Of a stretch of 64,000 bases of DNA, positions 11,147 to 19,877 are shown piece by piece (position 1 is the first letter of the stretch; every line of letters begins with the position of its first letter). Position numbers and translations under genes: made by a program. Source of the DNA: an uncultured Eubacteriales bacterium (GTDB lineage Bacteria; Bacillota; Clostridia; Oscillospirales; Oscillospiraceae). The stretch covers positions 62,001 to 126,000 of the forward strand of contig UQGJ01000006.1 in assembly GCA_900540545.1 (NCBI GenBank), in the 5' to 3' direction. A model generated the notes under the pieces. The model was not told where the DNA came from and searched no databases. It saw only the letters and a program-made list of their open reading frames with translations.

Positions 11147-11809
11147 TTGTCCATCTGTGTGGAGGTCTGGGGAGACTACGCCCTGTTTTCGCGCCCAGAG
11201 ATGAAGACAGAACGGGTCTCCTACGACATCATCACCCCCTCGGCGGCGCGGGGGCTGATCGAGGCCATCTACTGGCATCCGGGGCTGCGCTGGTCCATCG
11301 ACCGCATCCGCGTGTGCGCCCCCATCCGCTTCGCCAACGTCCGCCGCAACGAGGTCAAAAGCAAGATTTTGGCCGGCGACCTCAAATCCGCCATGGGGGG
11401 CGGCGCCCGCCCCCTGGTCCTCTATACCGCCGACGACATCATGCAGCGCTCGGCCATGGTCCTCACCGGCGTGCGCTACGTCATCGAGGCCCACTTCGAC
11501 CTGACCGACCGGGCCGCGCCGGGGGACAACCCCGGCAAGTTCCAGGACATCATGCGCCGGCGGCTGGAAAAGGGCCAGTGTTACCACCAGCCCTGCTTCG
11601 GGACCCGGGAGTTCCCCGCCCACTTCGCCCCCTGCGCCGCGCCGCCCCCCTGCCCCGAGGAGCTGCGCGGCGAGAGGGACCTGGGCTGGATGCTCTACGA
11701 CCTGGACTACTCAGACCCGGCCAACATCCAGTCCATGTTCTTCCGGGCCATAATGCGGGACGGCGTGGTGGAGGTCCCCCCCAGGGACAGCGGGGAGGTG
11801 CGGCGATGA
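11147..11809 (+). CDS. cas5c: Cas5c, pre-crRNA-processing Cascade subunit
   Basis: A 220-residue RAMP protein. In subtype I-C, Cas5 (Cas5d/Cas5c) replaces Cas6 as the pre-crRNA endonuclease and caps the 5' handle. The N-terminus C-V-E-V-W-G-D-Y-A-L-F-S-R-P-E is the family signature, followed by S-Y-D-I-I-T-P-S-A-A-R-G-L-I-E-A-I and the R-N-E-V segment. Start is TTG with AAAGGAG (11131-11137) nine bases upstream. Its stop overlaps the cas8c start by four bases (ATGA). There is no cas6 in the operon, which fits Cas5c as the processing enzyme. Confidence 0.95.
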   Translation: MSICVEVWGDYALFSRPEMKTERVSYDIITPSAARGLIEAIYWHPGLRWSIDRIRVCAPIRFANVRRNEVKSKILAGDLKSAMGGGARPLVLYTADDIMQRSAMVLTGVRYVIEAHFDLTDRAAPGDNPGKFQDIMRRRLEKGQCYHQPCFGTREFPAHFAPCAAPPPCPEELRGERDLGWMLYDLDYSDPANIQSMFFRAIMRDGVVEVPPRDSGEVRR

Positions 11810-13557
11810 TCCTTCAGGCATTGGCCGCCCACTACGAGGACCTGGCCCGCCGGGGCCAGGCCGACCGGCCCGGCTGGGGACCCGCCAAGGTCTCCTTCGC
11901 CCTGGTCCTCTCCGAGACGGGGGAGCTGCTCCAGGTGGTCTCCCTGAAAACGGAGCAGCAGATGGGGAAGAAGCTGGTGACGGCCCCCCGGCTGATGGCC
12001 GTCCCCATGCCGGAGATCCGCACCGCCGGGGTCAAGGCCAATTTCCTCTGCGACAACGCCGGGTATCTCCTGGGCGTCGACGGCAAGGGCAAACCGGAGC
12101 GGACCCGGGAGTGCTTCCTGGCCGCCAGGGACCGCCACCTCCAGCTGCTGGAGGGCGTGGACTCCCCCGCCGCCCGGGCGGTGTGCGCCTTCTTCACCCG
12201 CTGGGACCCGGCGGCAGCCGGGGCCGTCCCCGTCCTGGCCCAGGACCTGGAGGAGCTGAAGCAGGGCGGCAATCTGGTCTTTCAGTACGGCCCCTACTTC
12301 GTCCACCAGGACCCTGCCGTCCGGGCCCGCTGGCAGGCCGACTACGACCGGGCCGGGGAGGGGGACGCCCAGATCTGCCTCGTCACCGGGGAGCGGTCGG
12401 TCCCGGTCTCCCTCCACCCCTCCATCCGCGGCTTCCCCGGCGCCCAGTCCAGCGGGGCCGCCCTGGTCTCCTTCAACGCCCCCTCCCTGGAGTCCTACGG
12501 CCATGAGCAGGGGGCCAACTCCCCCACCAGCCGGCAGGCCGCTTTCGCCTACGGCACCGCCCTCAATTCCCTCATCGCCGACCGGGAGCACCGGCAGTCC
12601 TATGGGGACACCACCGTGGTCTTCTGGGCCGAGGGCGGGGATCCAGCCTACCAGGACCTGCTCAACGCCGCCCTCTTCGGCGACGGGGCGGAGACGGGCG
12701 TCACCGACAGCCAGCTCAAGGGCATCTTCGCCGCCCTGGCCCAGGGCAGGCCGGCAGACTTCAGCGGCGTCACCCTCCGGCCGGATCAGCACTTCTACAT
12801 CCTGGGGCTCTCCCCCAACGCCGCCCGGCTGTCGGTGCGGTTCTTCTGGCAGGACGACTTCGGCCCCCTGATGGCCCACATCAACAAACATTACCAGCAG
12901 TTGGAGATCATCCGTCCCAAAAACGACCCCCACGGCCAGCTCCCCCTGTGGGCCCTGCTGCGGGAGACCGTCAACCAGAAGTCCACCGACAAGGCCCCCA
13001 GCCCCAAGCTCACCGGCGAGGTACTGCGGGCCATCCTCACCGGGGAGCGCTACCCCGCCTCCCTGCTCTCCGCCGTCACCCTGCGCATCCGGGCCGACCA
13101 CCAGATCGGCCGGGGCAGGGCGGCGATCTTGAAAGCCTACTATTCCAGAAATCGGGACGAACGCTGTCCAGAGGAGGTTTTGTGCGTGGAACTCGACCCC
13201 AACCATCCCCCCCAGAATATTCCCTTCACCCTGGGGCGGCTCTTTTCCGTCCTGGAGGCCATCCAGCAGAGCGCCAACCCCGGCATCAACGCCACCATCA
13301 AGGACAAGTATTTCAACTCCGCATCGGCCACCCCCGCCACCATCTTCCCCATCCTGGTCAATCTGGCCCAGAAGCACCTGCGGAAGCTGGACAAGGGGTT
13401 CGCCATCCACTGGGAAAAGCAGCTCACCGACCTGGCCGCCCTGGTGGGCGACCACTACCCCGCCCGTCTCTCCCTGCCTGAGCAGGGGGCCTTCCAATTG
13501 GGCTATTACCACCAGACCCAGCTGCGCTATGCGGGAAATAAGAAGGAGGAACACTGA
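11806..13557 (+). CDS. cas8c: Cas8c (Csd1), large Cascade subunit
   Basis: A 583-residue Csd1/Cas8c-type protein, the large subunit that recognises the PAM and stabilises the R-loop in type I-C Cascade. Recognisable parts are the N-terminal L-A-A-H-Y-E-D-L-A, the [14 protein letters not shown] region near residues 67-80, the Y-G-T-A-L-N-S-L-I central block and D-T-T-V-V-F-W-A. In this family an internal start can give Cas11c; I did not locate one with confidence. The ATG overlaps the cas5c stop, with GGGGAGG upstream. An apparent longer frame from 11137 runs through cas5c and is not used. Confidence 0.94.
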   Translation: MILQALAAHYEDLARRGQADRPGWGPAKVSFALVLSETGELLQVVSLKTEQQMGKKLVTAPRLMAVPMPEIRTAGVKANFLCDNAGYLLGVDGKGKPERTRECFLAARDRHLQLLEGVDSPAARAVCAFFTRWDPAAAGAVPVLAQDLEELKQGGNLVFQYGPYFVHQDPAVRARWQADYDRAGEGDAQICLVTGERSVPVSLHPSIRGFPGAQSSGAALVSFNAPSLESYGHEQGANSPTSRQAAFAYGTALNSLIADREHRQSYGDTTVVFWAEGGDPAYQDLLNAALFGDGAETGVTDSQLKGIFAALAQGRPADFSGVTLRPDQHFYILGLSPNAARLSVRFFWQDDFGPLMAHINKHYQQLEIIRPKNDPHGQLPLWALLRETVNQKSTDKAPSPKLTGEVLRAILTGERYPASLLSAVTLRIRADHQIGRGRAAILKAYYSRNRDERCPEEVLCVELDPNHPPQNIPFTLGRLFSVLEAIQQSANPGINATIKDKYFNSASATPATIFPILVNLAQKHLRKLDKGFAIHWEKQLTDLAALVGDHYPARLSLPEQGAFQLGYYHQTQLRYAGNKKEEH

Positions 13558-13558
13558 T

Positions 13559-14455
13559 ATGAGCGAGCCTATCCGCAACCGCTATGAATTCGTCATCCTC
13601 TTCGACGTGGAAAACGGCAACCCCAACGGCGACCCCGACGCGGGCAACATGCCCCGCGTGGACCCAGAGACCGGCTGCGGCCTGGTCACCGACGTGTGCC
13701 TGAAGCGGAAGCTCCGCAACTATGTGGAGATGGTCAAGGAGGACGTCCCCGGCTACCGCATCTACATCAAGGACGGAGTCCCCCTCAACCGCAGCGACGC
13801 CGAAGCCTGCGCCTACGTGGGGGTGGGGGCCGACGACAAGGCCCTCAAGGCCGCCAAAAAGGAGGACCCGGACCTGGACCGCAAGCTCCGGGACTTCATG
13901 TGCCAGAACTTCTTCGACGTGCGGACCTTCGGCGCGGTGATGACCACCTTCGTCAAGGGCGCGCTGAACTGCGGGCAGGTCCGGGGCCCGGTGCAGCTGG
14001 GCTTCTCCCGCTCGGTGGACCCGGTGGTCCCCCAGGAGGTCACCATCACCCGTGTGTCCATCACCACCGAGGCCGACGCGGAGAAAAAGGGCACCGAAAT
14101 GGGCCGTAAATACATCATCCCCTACGGTCTCTACCGCTGCGAGGGCTACGTCTCCGCCAACCTGGCCCGCAAGACCACCGGCTTTTCCGAGGACGACCTG
14201 GCCCTGCTGTGGGAGGCCATCCTCAACATGTTCGAGCATGACCACTCCGCCGCCCGGGGCAACATGGCCGTCCGGGACCTCATCGTTTTCCGGCACGACT
14301 CCGAGCTGGGCTGCGCCCCCGCTCATAAGCTCTTTGACCTGGTATCGGTCCAACGGGCAGACGGCGTGGAGACCGCCCGTTCCTATGGCGACTATACCGT
14401 CACTGTGAATACCGACGCCCTGCCCACCGGCGTCACCTGCACCCGGATGGGGTGA
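13559..14455 (+). CDS. cas7c: Cas7c (Csd2), crRNA-backbone subunit of Cascade
   Basis: A 298-residue Csd2-family RAMP protein that polymerises along the crRNA. It starts with [21 protein letters not shown], the hallmark N-terminus of the family. It also has [10 protein letters not shown], followed by a [10 protein letters not shown] motif near 145. AGAAGGAGGA (13541-13550) precedes the ATG by eight bases. It overlaps cas4 by four bases (GTGA). Confidence 0.96.
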   Translation: MSEPIRNRYEFVILFDVENGNPNGDPDAGNMPRVDPETGCGLVTDVCLKRKLRNYVEMVKEDVPGYRIYIKDGVPLNRSDAEACAYVGVGADDKALKAAKKEDPDLDRKLRDFMCQNFFDVRTFGAVMTTFVKGALNCGQVRGPVQLGFSRSVDPVVPQEVTITRVSITTEADAEKKGTEMGRKYIIPYGLYRCEGYVSANLARKTTGFSEDDLALLWEAILNMFEHDHSAARGNMAVRDLIVFRHDSELGCAPAHKLFDLVSVQRADGVETARSYGDYTVTVNTDALPTGVTCTRMG

Positions 14456-15114
14456 CCATCCCCGAGGAGGACTGGCTCCAGCTCTCCGGCCTGGAACACT
14501 TCCGCTTCTGCCGCCGCCAGTGGGCCCTCATCCACCTGGAACACCAGTGGGCGGAGAATGCCTACACCGTGGAGGGCAATTTCCTCCACCAGCGGGCCCA
14601 CGGGGAGACCGCCGAACTCCGGGGCGAGCTGCTCACCGTCCGCTCCCTGCGGGTGTTCTCCCCCACCCTGGGGGTCACCGGCGTCTGCGACGTGGTGGAG
14701 TTTCGCCGGGACCCCGCCGGGGTCCCCCTCCACGGCCGGGAGGGCCTCTGGCGCCCCACCCCCGTGGAGTACAAGCGAGGCGCTTACCGGGTCGAGGACC
14801 CCGCCGCCCTCCAGCTCTGCTGTCAGGCCATGTGCCTGGAGGAGATGCTCTGCTGCGCTATTCCAATGGGCTTTCTCTACTACGGCGAGACCCGCCGCCG
14901 GCATGAGGTAGCCTTTACGGACGGGCTGCGCGGCGAGGTCCGGGCCGCTCTGGAGGAGATGCACGCCCTTGCCCGCTGGGGCCACACCCCCAAGGTCCGG
15001 CCCACCAAGTCCTGCAACGCCTGCTCCCTGCGGGAGCTCTGCCTGCCCCGGCTGGGGCGGGGCAGGTCCGCGGCGGCTTATCTGCAGGCCCACGTAGAGG
15101 AGGTGGTCCCATGA
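14452..15114 (+). CDS. cas4: Cas4, spacer-processing exonuclease
   Basis: A 220-residue PD-(D/E)XK nuclease with a 4Fe-4S cluster that trims prespacers and selects the PAM with Cas1. The first cluster cysteine is in R-F-C-R-R-Q-W near residue 21. The nuclease core shows T-G-V-C-D-V-V-E-F and P-V-E-Y-K-R-G. The C-terminal cysteines are in [10 protein letters not shown]. Start GTG is set by the translational overlap with cas7c; its end overlaps cas1 by four bases. Confidence 0.95.
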   Translation: MTIPEEDWLQLSGLEHFRFCRRQWALIHLEHQWAENAYTVEGNFLHQRAHGETAELRGELLTVRSLRVFSPTLGVTGVCDVVEFRRDPAGVPLHGREGLWRPTPVEYKRGAYRVEDPAALQLCCQAMCLEEMLCCAIPMGFLYYGETRRRHEVAFTDGLRGEVRAALEEMHALARWGHTPKVRPTKSCNACSLRELCLPRLGRGRSAAAYLQAHVEEVVP

Positions 15115-16142
15115 GGAAGCTGCTCAACACCCTCTTTGTCCTGTCGGAGGACAGCTATCTGTCCCTGGACGGGGAGAATGTGGTGGTCCTCCGGGGCGAG
15201 ACGGAGGCGGGCCGGTTCCCCCTCCACACGCTGGAATCCATTCTCTGCTTCAGCTACAAGGGGGCCTCCCCTGCGCTGATGGGGGCCTGCGCCGCCCGGA
15301 ACGTCTCCCTGTGCTTCCTCACGCCCCGGGGCCGCTTTCTGGCCAGAGTCTCCGGCGAGACCAGGGGCAACGTGCTGCTGCGCAAGGAGCAGTACCGCCG
15401 CTCCGACGACCCCCTCGCCAGCGCCCTGGCCGCCCGCTGTTTCCTGATGGGCAAGGTCTACAACTGCCGCGGCGTGCTGGAGCGGGCCAAGCGGGACCAC
15501 GCCCTGCGCATCGACGCGGAGGCCGTCCAGCGGGCGTCGGACGCCCTGGCCACCGGGCTTTCCGAGCTGTCTGCCTGTTCCGACCTGGACCGCCTGCGGG
15601 GCCTGGAGGGGGAGTGTGCCCTGCGGTACTTTGGCGTCTTTGACCAGCTGATCCTACAAAACAAAGATTCCTTCTTCTTCCAGATCCGCTCCCGCCGTCC
15701 GCCCCTGGACCGGATGAACGCCCTGCTCTCCTTTCTCTACACCCTCCTGGCCCACGACTGCGCCTCCGCCCTGGAGGCGGTGGGCCTGGACCCCTACGTG
15801 GGCTTTCTCCACCGGGACAAGCCGGCCCGGGCCTCTCTGGCCCTGGACCTGATGGAGGAGCTGCGCCCCGTGCTGGCCGACCGCTTCGCCCTCACCCTGG
15901 TCAACAACCGGGTGGTCCAGCCCGGACAGTTCCAGACGCGGGAGAACGGCGCCGTCCTGCTGGACGAGTCTGGCCGCAAGGCCGTCCTGGCCGCCTGGCA
16001 GGAGCGGAAGCGAGAGGTCATCACCCACCCCTTCCTGGAGGAAAAGCTGCCCTGGGGCCTGGTCCCCTATGTCCAGGCCCTCCTGCTCGCCCGCTTCCTC
16101 CGGGACGATTTGGACGCCTATCCGCCCCTCTTGTGGAAGTGA
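15111..16142 (+). CDS. cas1: Cas1 integrase (type I-C)
   Basis: A 343-residue Cas1 that, with Cas2, inserts spacers at the leader end of the arrays. The catalytic triad can be placed at Glu in L-E-G-E-C-A-L-R-Y-F (about 168), His in V-G-F-L-H-R-D-K-P (about 233) and the acidic residues in L-D-L-M-E-E-L-R-P (about 248). Length and N-terminal sequence ([10 protein letters not shown]) are usual for the I-C branch. Start ATG overlaps the cas4 stop. One integrase presumably serves both arrays. Confidence 0.97.
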   Translation: MRKLLNTLFVLSEDSYLSLDGENVVVLRGETEAGRFPLHTLESILCFSYKGASPALMGACAARNVSLCFLTPRGRFLARVSGETRGNVLLRKEQYRRSDDPLASALAARCFLMGKVYNCRGVLERAKRDHALRIDAEAVQRASDALATGLSELSACSDLDRLRGLEGECALRYFGVFDQLILQNKDSFFFQIRSRRPPLDRMNALLSFLYTLLAHDCASALEAVGLDPYVGFLHRDKPARASLALDLMEELRPVLADRFALTLVNNRVVQPGQFQTRENGAVLLDESGRKAVLAAWQERKREVITHPFLEEKLPWGLVPYVQALLLARFLRDDLDAYPPLLWK

Positions 16143-16151
16143 GGTGCTTCT

Positions 16152-16442
16152 ATGCTGGTCCTCATCACCTATGACGTGAACACCGAGGACGCCGCCGGAC
16201 GCAAACGCCTGCGTCAGGTGGCCCGGCAGTGCGTCAACTACGGCCAGCGGGTCCAAAACAGCGTCTTTGAGTGCATTCTGGACGCCACGCAGTACCGCCT
16301 AGTCCGCCATAAGCTCATGGAGTTGATCGACCCCGACCGGGACAGCCTCCGCTTCTACCAGCTAGGAGACCGCTACCAGACCAAGGTGGACCACGTGGGC
16401 GCCCGCCCCAGCTACGAGGCGGAGGGCACCCTCTTCGTCTGA
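16152..16442 (+). CDS. cas2: Cas2 adaptation protein
   Basis: A 96-residue Cas2 with the ferredoxin-like start L-V-L-I-T-Y-D-V-N-T (conserved Asp at residue 8), R-V-Q-N-S-V-F-E-C and a C-terminal beta strand. It bridges two Cas1 dimers during integration. RBS GAGGTG lies eight bases upstream. It is the last cas gene and is followed by the leader of array 2. Confidence 0.97.
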   Translation: MLVLITYDVNTEDAAGRKRLRQVARQCVNYGQRVQNSVFECILDATQYRLVRHKLMELIDPDRDSLRFYQLGDRYQTKVDHVGARPSYEAEGTLFV

Positions 16443-16619
16443 CCTAGCGCGAACCGGAAGCGCCCATAGTTTTCCCGGCAGGTTCGCACAGCAAAAAGGG
16501 CCGATTTCAGGCCTTGCCCCCATGTGAATCTTATCCCAATCTCCCTTTTCTACCGCACAATTCCATTGTATTTTTACACTTTTGCTAAAATAGTGCATCC
16601 CATTTTGTGCAAATCTGCT
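16443..16619 (+). promoter_or_regulatory. Leader of CRISPR array 2
   Basis: A 177-base gene-free leader that becomes AT-rich near the array. It contains an extended -10-like TGCTAAAAT at 16583-16591, a GCGAACC/GGTTCGC inverted repeat in its upstream half, and ATTTTGTGCA at 16602-16611, which ends eight bases before the first repeat exactly as in array 1. Confidence 0.6.
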
Positions 16620-18685
16620 GTCGCCCTCCTCGCGGAGGGCGTGGATAGAAATACATGCACTGGTATACGATGATGGTCACGGCGAGTCGCCCTCCTCGCG
16701 GAGGGCGTGGATAGAAATATTACAGCACGTGCGCAACAAACCAGCTATTGACTGTCGCCCTCCTCGCGGAGGGCGTGGATAGAAATGGCAATCGACGCGG
16801 GCCGCACGTTCGAGGCAAGCTTCGGTCGCCCTCCTCGCGGAGGGCGTGGATAGAAATGGGGTGGCAGTCCCCGGAATCCAGCGCGGTGAAGTGTCGCCCT
16901 CCTCGCGGAGGGCGTGGATAGAAATCTGAATACCCTCCTGACTTGCCGCCATTACCACATCAGGTCGCCCTCCTCGCGGAGGGCGTGGATAGAAATATTG
17001 TGGACCTGTTGGGCCTGTCACATGTGCCTTGTCGCCCTCCTCGCGGAGGGCGTGGATAGAAATTTGCCCTTGAGGACCGTGTAGGGCGTGGGGGAGAGTC
17101 GCCCTCCTCGCGGAGGGCGTGGATAGAAATCACACACTACCCCTGACGCGCTGGGCATTGGGGAGGTCGCCCTCCTCGCGGAGGGCGTGGATAGAAATTA
17201 TGATTCTTCCGTGTGTCCTGTTCAACTCCGCTGTCGCCCTCCTCGCGGAGGGCGTGGATAGAAATTACATCTGTATTCGCCCTTCCTTTATAGTACAATT
17301 GGTCGCCCTCCTCGCGGAGGGCGTGGATAGAAATTTGTGGAAATGGTAGATTGTGGATTACGCAAGGACGTCGCCCTCCTCGCCGAGGGCGTGGATAGAA
17401 ATATCACCCGTCAGCTCTCCCGCGTCCAACGCCTTGCGTCGCCCTCCTCGCGGAGGGCGTGGATAGAAATATCACCCGTCAGCTCTCCCGCGTCCAACGC
17501 CTTGCAGTCGCCCTCCTCGCGGAGGGCGTGGATAGAAATTCCTTTAGCACCTCCAATGCGTTGTGTATTGGAGTGTCGCCCTCCTCGCGGAGGGCGTGGA
17601 TAGAAATTGGTAGAAAAAAGAAAATAAAAAAAGATGAAAAGTCGCCCTCCTCGCGGAGGGCGTGGATAGAAATCCGCTACCAATTGAAAATCAGTGGCAA
17701 AATTACTGGTCGCCCTCCTCGCGGAGGGCGTGGATAGAAATTATCTGATCCCGAATCATGTTCCAGCTCTACCGGAAGTCGCCCTCCTCGCGGAGGGCGT
17801 GGATAGAAATCCTTCTCCCAGGCGGCATAGCTGTGGCAGTAGTAGTCGCCCTCCTCGCGGAGGGCGTGGATAGAAATCATCGGACGCCCTTACAGCATTG
17901 TTTCCCGCCGTGTCGCCCTCCTCGCGGAGGGCGTGGATAGAAATGTCCCCCGTCAGCTCCCCCGCGTCCAGAGCCTTGCGTTGCCCTCCTCGCGGAGGGC
18001 GTGGATAGAAATGAGAAAGGAAGTGAAAGGGGTGAGGCTCTCCCAACGTCGCCCTCCTCGCGGAGGGCGTGGATAGAAATTCAAGGGCAAAAAGGAAAAG
18101 ACTGTCGTGGCTACGTCGCCCTCCTCGCGGAGGGCGTGGATAGAAATGGAAACCCGAAGTTGCCGCCGGTCTGGTGGCCGGTCGCCCTCCTCGCGGAGGG
18201 CGTGGATAGAAATCCCTTCCCAGCGTCCGCCGCGGCGATCAGCCGCTGTCGCCCTCCTCGCGGAGGGCGTGGATAGAAATACCAAGCTGGGCCTCTCCAT
18301 TGGTCAGAGCTATGTCGCCCTCCTCGCGGAGGGCGTGGATAGAAATATACCCACCCGGACCAGCCGATACCCGGCCACCTCGTCGCCCTCCTCGCGGAGG
18401 GCGTGGATAGAAATAATCACTAAGGGACGGGAGGCCCATTTCTTTGCAAGTCGCCCTCCTCACGGAGGGCGTGGATAGAAATGATGAGTACGACGTACTA
18501 GCCTCCATGACGTTGGCGTCGCCCTCCTCACGGAGGGCGTGGATAGAAATCTTTCTTGCACCAGCTAAACCAAACTGGTGAGTTACGTCGCCCTCCTCAC
18601 GGAGGGCGTGGATAGAAATAGGTAGGTCTCCAGGGCGCGGTCGATGGTCAGCGTCGCCCTCCTCATGGAGGGCACGCGTAGACAT
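16620..18685 (+). CRISPR. CRISPR array 2, type I-C, 31 repeats and 30 spacers
   Basis: The 33-base repeats are GT, arm CGCCCTCC, loop TCGC, arm GGAGGGCG, then TGGATAGAAAT. Spacers are 33-38 bases. Repeats start at 16620, 16686, 16754, 16825, 16893, 16964, 17031, 17098, 17166, 17233, 17302, 17370, 17438, 17507, 17575, 17641, 17709, 17778, 17845, 17912, 17980, 18048, 18115, 18181, 18248, 18314, 18382, 18450, 18518, 18587 and 18653. Variants: repeat 12 has a C in the loop, repeat 21 has GTTG, repeats 28-30 have loop TCAC, and repeat 31 is degenerate, marking the old end on the right. Spacers 12 (17403) and 13 (17471) are the same sequence, and spacer 20 (17945) is a near-copy. Confidence 0.98.
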
Positions 18686-18688
18686 CTA

Positions 18689-18739
18689 ACATCTAACAGC
18701 GGCACCGGGAACTAGGTCCCCGGTGCCGCTGTTAGATGT
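18689..18739. terminator. Perfect 21-bp inverted repeat after array 2
   Basis: 18689-18709 pairs perfectly with 18719-18739 around the loop AACTAGGTC. It lies four bases past the last degenerate repeat and 109 bases beyond the stop of the leftward sigma-like gene. There is no T-run on either side, so it may be a weak bidirectional terminator or the end of a mobile piece. The 3' arm abuts a parS-like sequence (18737-18752). Confidence 0.5.
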
Positions 18740-18848
18740 CTCACGTGAAAGAGCAATATCCGCATTAACAGGCTCACATCTTTGCACATTCCTCCCAAAA
18801 AGGAACAACCTTGACTATCTCAAATTCACCCCTCCGCGCCAAATCATT

Positions 18849-19400
18849 CTAAGCAATCATCTGCTCTTTCTCTTCCATAAAATAGGCCCGTCCTTTTTTC
18901 TGGATACTGCGTCTGACTTCTTCCACCGCTTCAAACGGTATTTTCATCTCTGTGGAAATTTTACCGCTGGAATCGTCCTCCATCATCCTTTTCAAGACAG
19001 TCCATTCTTCCGGCAGAAGCTGTTCTAAAAAGTCTGCTAGCTCTACACAGGTCTCTACTCCCCACATGTCGCCTTGACAGGATTTTGGAAGCCAATTGGT
19101 TACCGCTCCAGCCCCCTCATCCTGTCCGTCCTCAAAAGACAATCGGCTCTGTACCGCGAAGCGGCGGTTTCTCTGCACCCTCACCCGTCTGAGCGATTCC
19201 CTAACATATAAAAATAGGTACTCATCATAGGCGCAGCAGCCAGCACATTTGCAATAGCTGTTGTCCGCTTCCAGGCACGCCAGCCACGCTTCGGACCGCA
19301 GATCATCGGGCTCGGCCCCTCGGCCATAAAGGGCGCACATGTCGTGGATAAAACCCTTAAATGCGTTCCACTTTCCAAAATCTTGTTCTGATGTCTTCAT
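18849..19400 (-). CDS. Sigma-70-like small regulatory protein
   Basis: A 183-residue protein of unproven function. The middle (about 45-105) has D-D-L-R-S-E-A-W-L-A-C-L-E-A and Y-L-F-L-Y-V-R-E-S-L-R-R-V-R-V-Q-R-N-R-R, resembling sigma region 2. The end (about 130-175) has L-L-P-E-E-W-T-V-L-K-R-M-M and a second helix K-I-P-F-E-A-V-E-E-V-R-R-S-I-Q-K-K, resembling region 4 of small sigma factors. Four cysteines cluster near residues 53-60 (C-K-C-A-G-C-C). The ATG at 19400 overlaps the upstream gene's stop (ATGA); a longer frame to 19577 would run through that gene. The DNA is AT-richer than the surroundings, suggesting an acquired or mobile-element gene. Confidence 0.6.
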   Translation of the reverse strand: MKTSEQDFGKWNAFKGFIHDMCALYGRGAEPDDLRSEAWLACLEADNSYCKCAGCCAYDEYLFLYVRESLRRVRVQRNRRFAVQSRLSFEDGQDEGAGAVTNWLPKSCQGDMWGVETCVELADFLEQLLPEEWTVLKRMMEDDSSGKISTEMKIPFEAVEEVRRSIQKKGRAYFMEEKEQMIA

Positions 19401-19810
19401 ACCACGGTCTTTCCGTCCGCCTTCTTTTTGGCGTACTTCCGCGCCAACGCCTGCACATCGGGGATCTTTTTCTCCTCCACCAGCACCCCGACCCAATAGC
19501 CCCCCTGCTCTTCCCAGCTCATCTGGTATCTCGCCGGCAGACTGACCTCCCGCTCTGACAGCCGCCTGCATAAACATTCGTCTTTCCGGCTCCCATTTTT
19601 GGGGAAATGGTAATCCGCATCCTCCCCCGGTTTTAAGACAATTACCTTGCCGTCGTGCCTAACCAAAAAGCTGAACTCTCTGACATCCCCAAGCAAGTAC
19701 ATAAATCGTTCATTCAATGCAACATGCCAACTGGGGTTGGCGGTGGGCGCCGCGCCTTTCATTCGATGTGTTGCCGGTACAAATGCGTTGGAATCCTGCT
19801 CTGTATCCAA
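19397..19810 (-). CDS. Hypothetical protein upstream of the sigma-like gene
   Basis: Up to 137 residues, no family recognised. The C-terminal half (P-A-R-Y-Q-M-S-W-E-E-Q-G-G-Y-W-V-G-V-L-V-E) is compact, and the end is rich in Lys. No signal peptide or membrane segment. It is translationally coupled to the sigma-like gene by a four-base overlap. The start is uncertain: TTG at 19810 is the first allowed codon after an in-frame stop but has no clear RBS, and ATG codons at 19762 and 19702 also lack one. The 5' end may therefore be truncated. AT-richer than its neighbours, like its partner. Confidence 0.5.
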   Translation of the reverse strand: MDTEQDSNAFVPATHRMKGAAPTANPSWHVALNERFMYLLGDVREFSFLVRHDGKVIVLKPGEDADYHFPKNGSRKDECLCRRLSEREVSLPARYQMSWEEQGGYWVGVLVEEKKIPDVQALARKYAKKKADGKTVV

Positions 19811-19877
19811 CCCACATCGCTTCTGAAACCCCGTCCAACATCATAATCTGTACAAATCATTTGGGGAGGCACAGATT

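Noticed and set aside
7864..18685. Self-targeting spacers against genes of this window
   Set aside because: By eye no spacer matched other parts of the window; a full alignment would be needed to exclude matches elsewhere in the genome.
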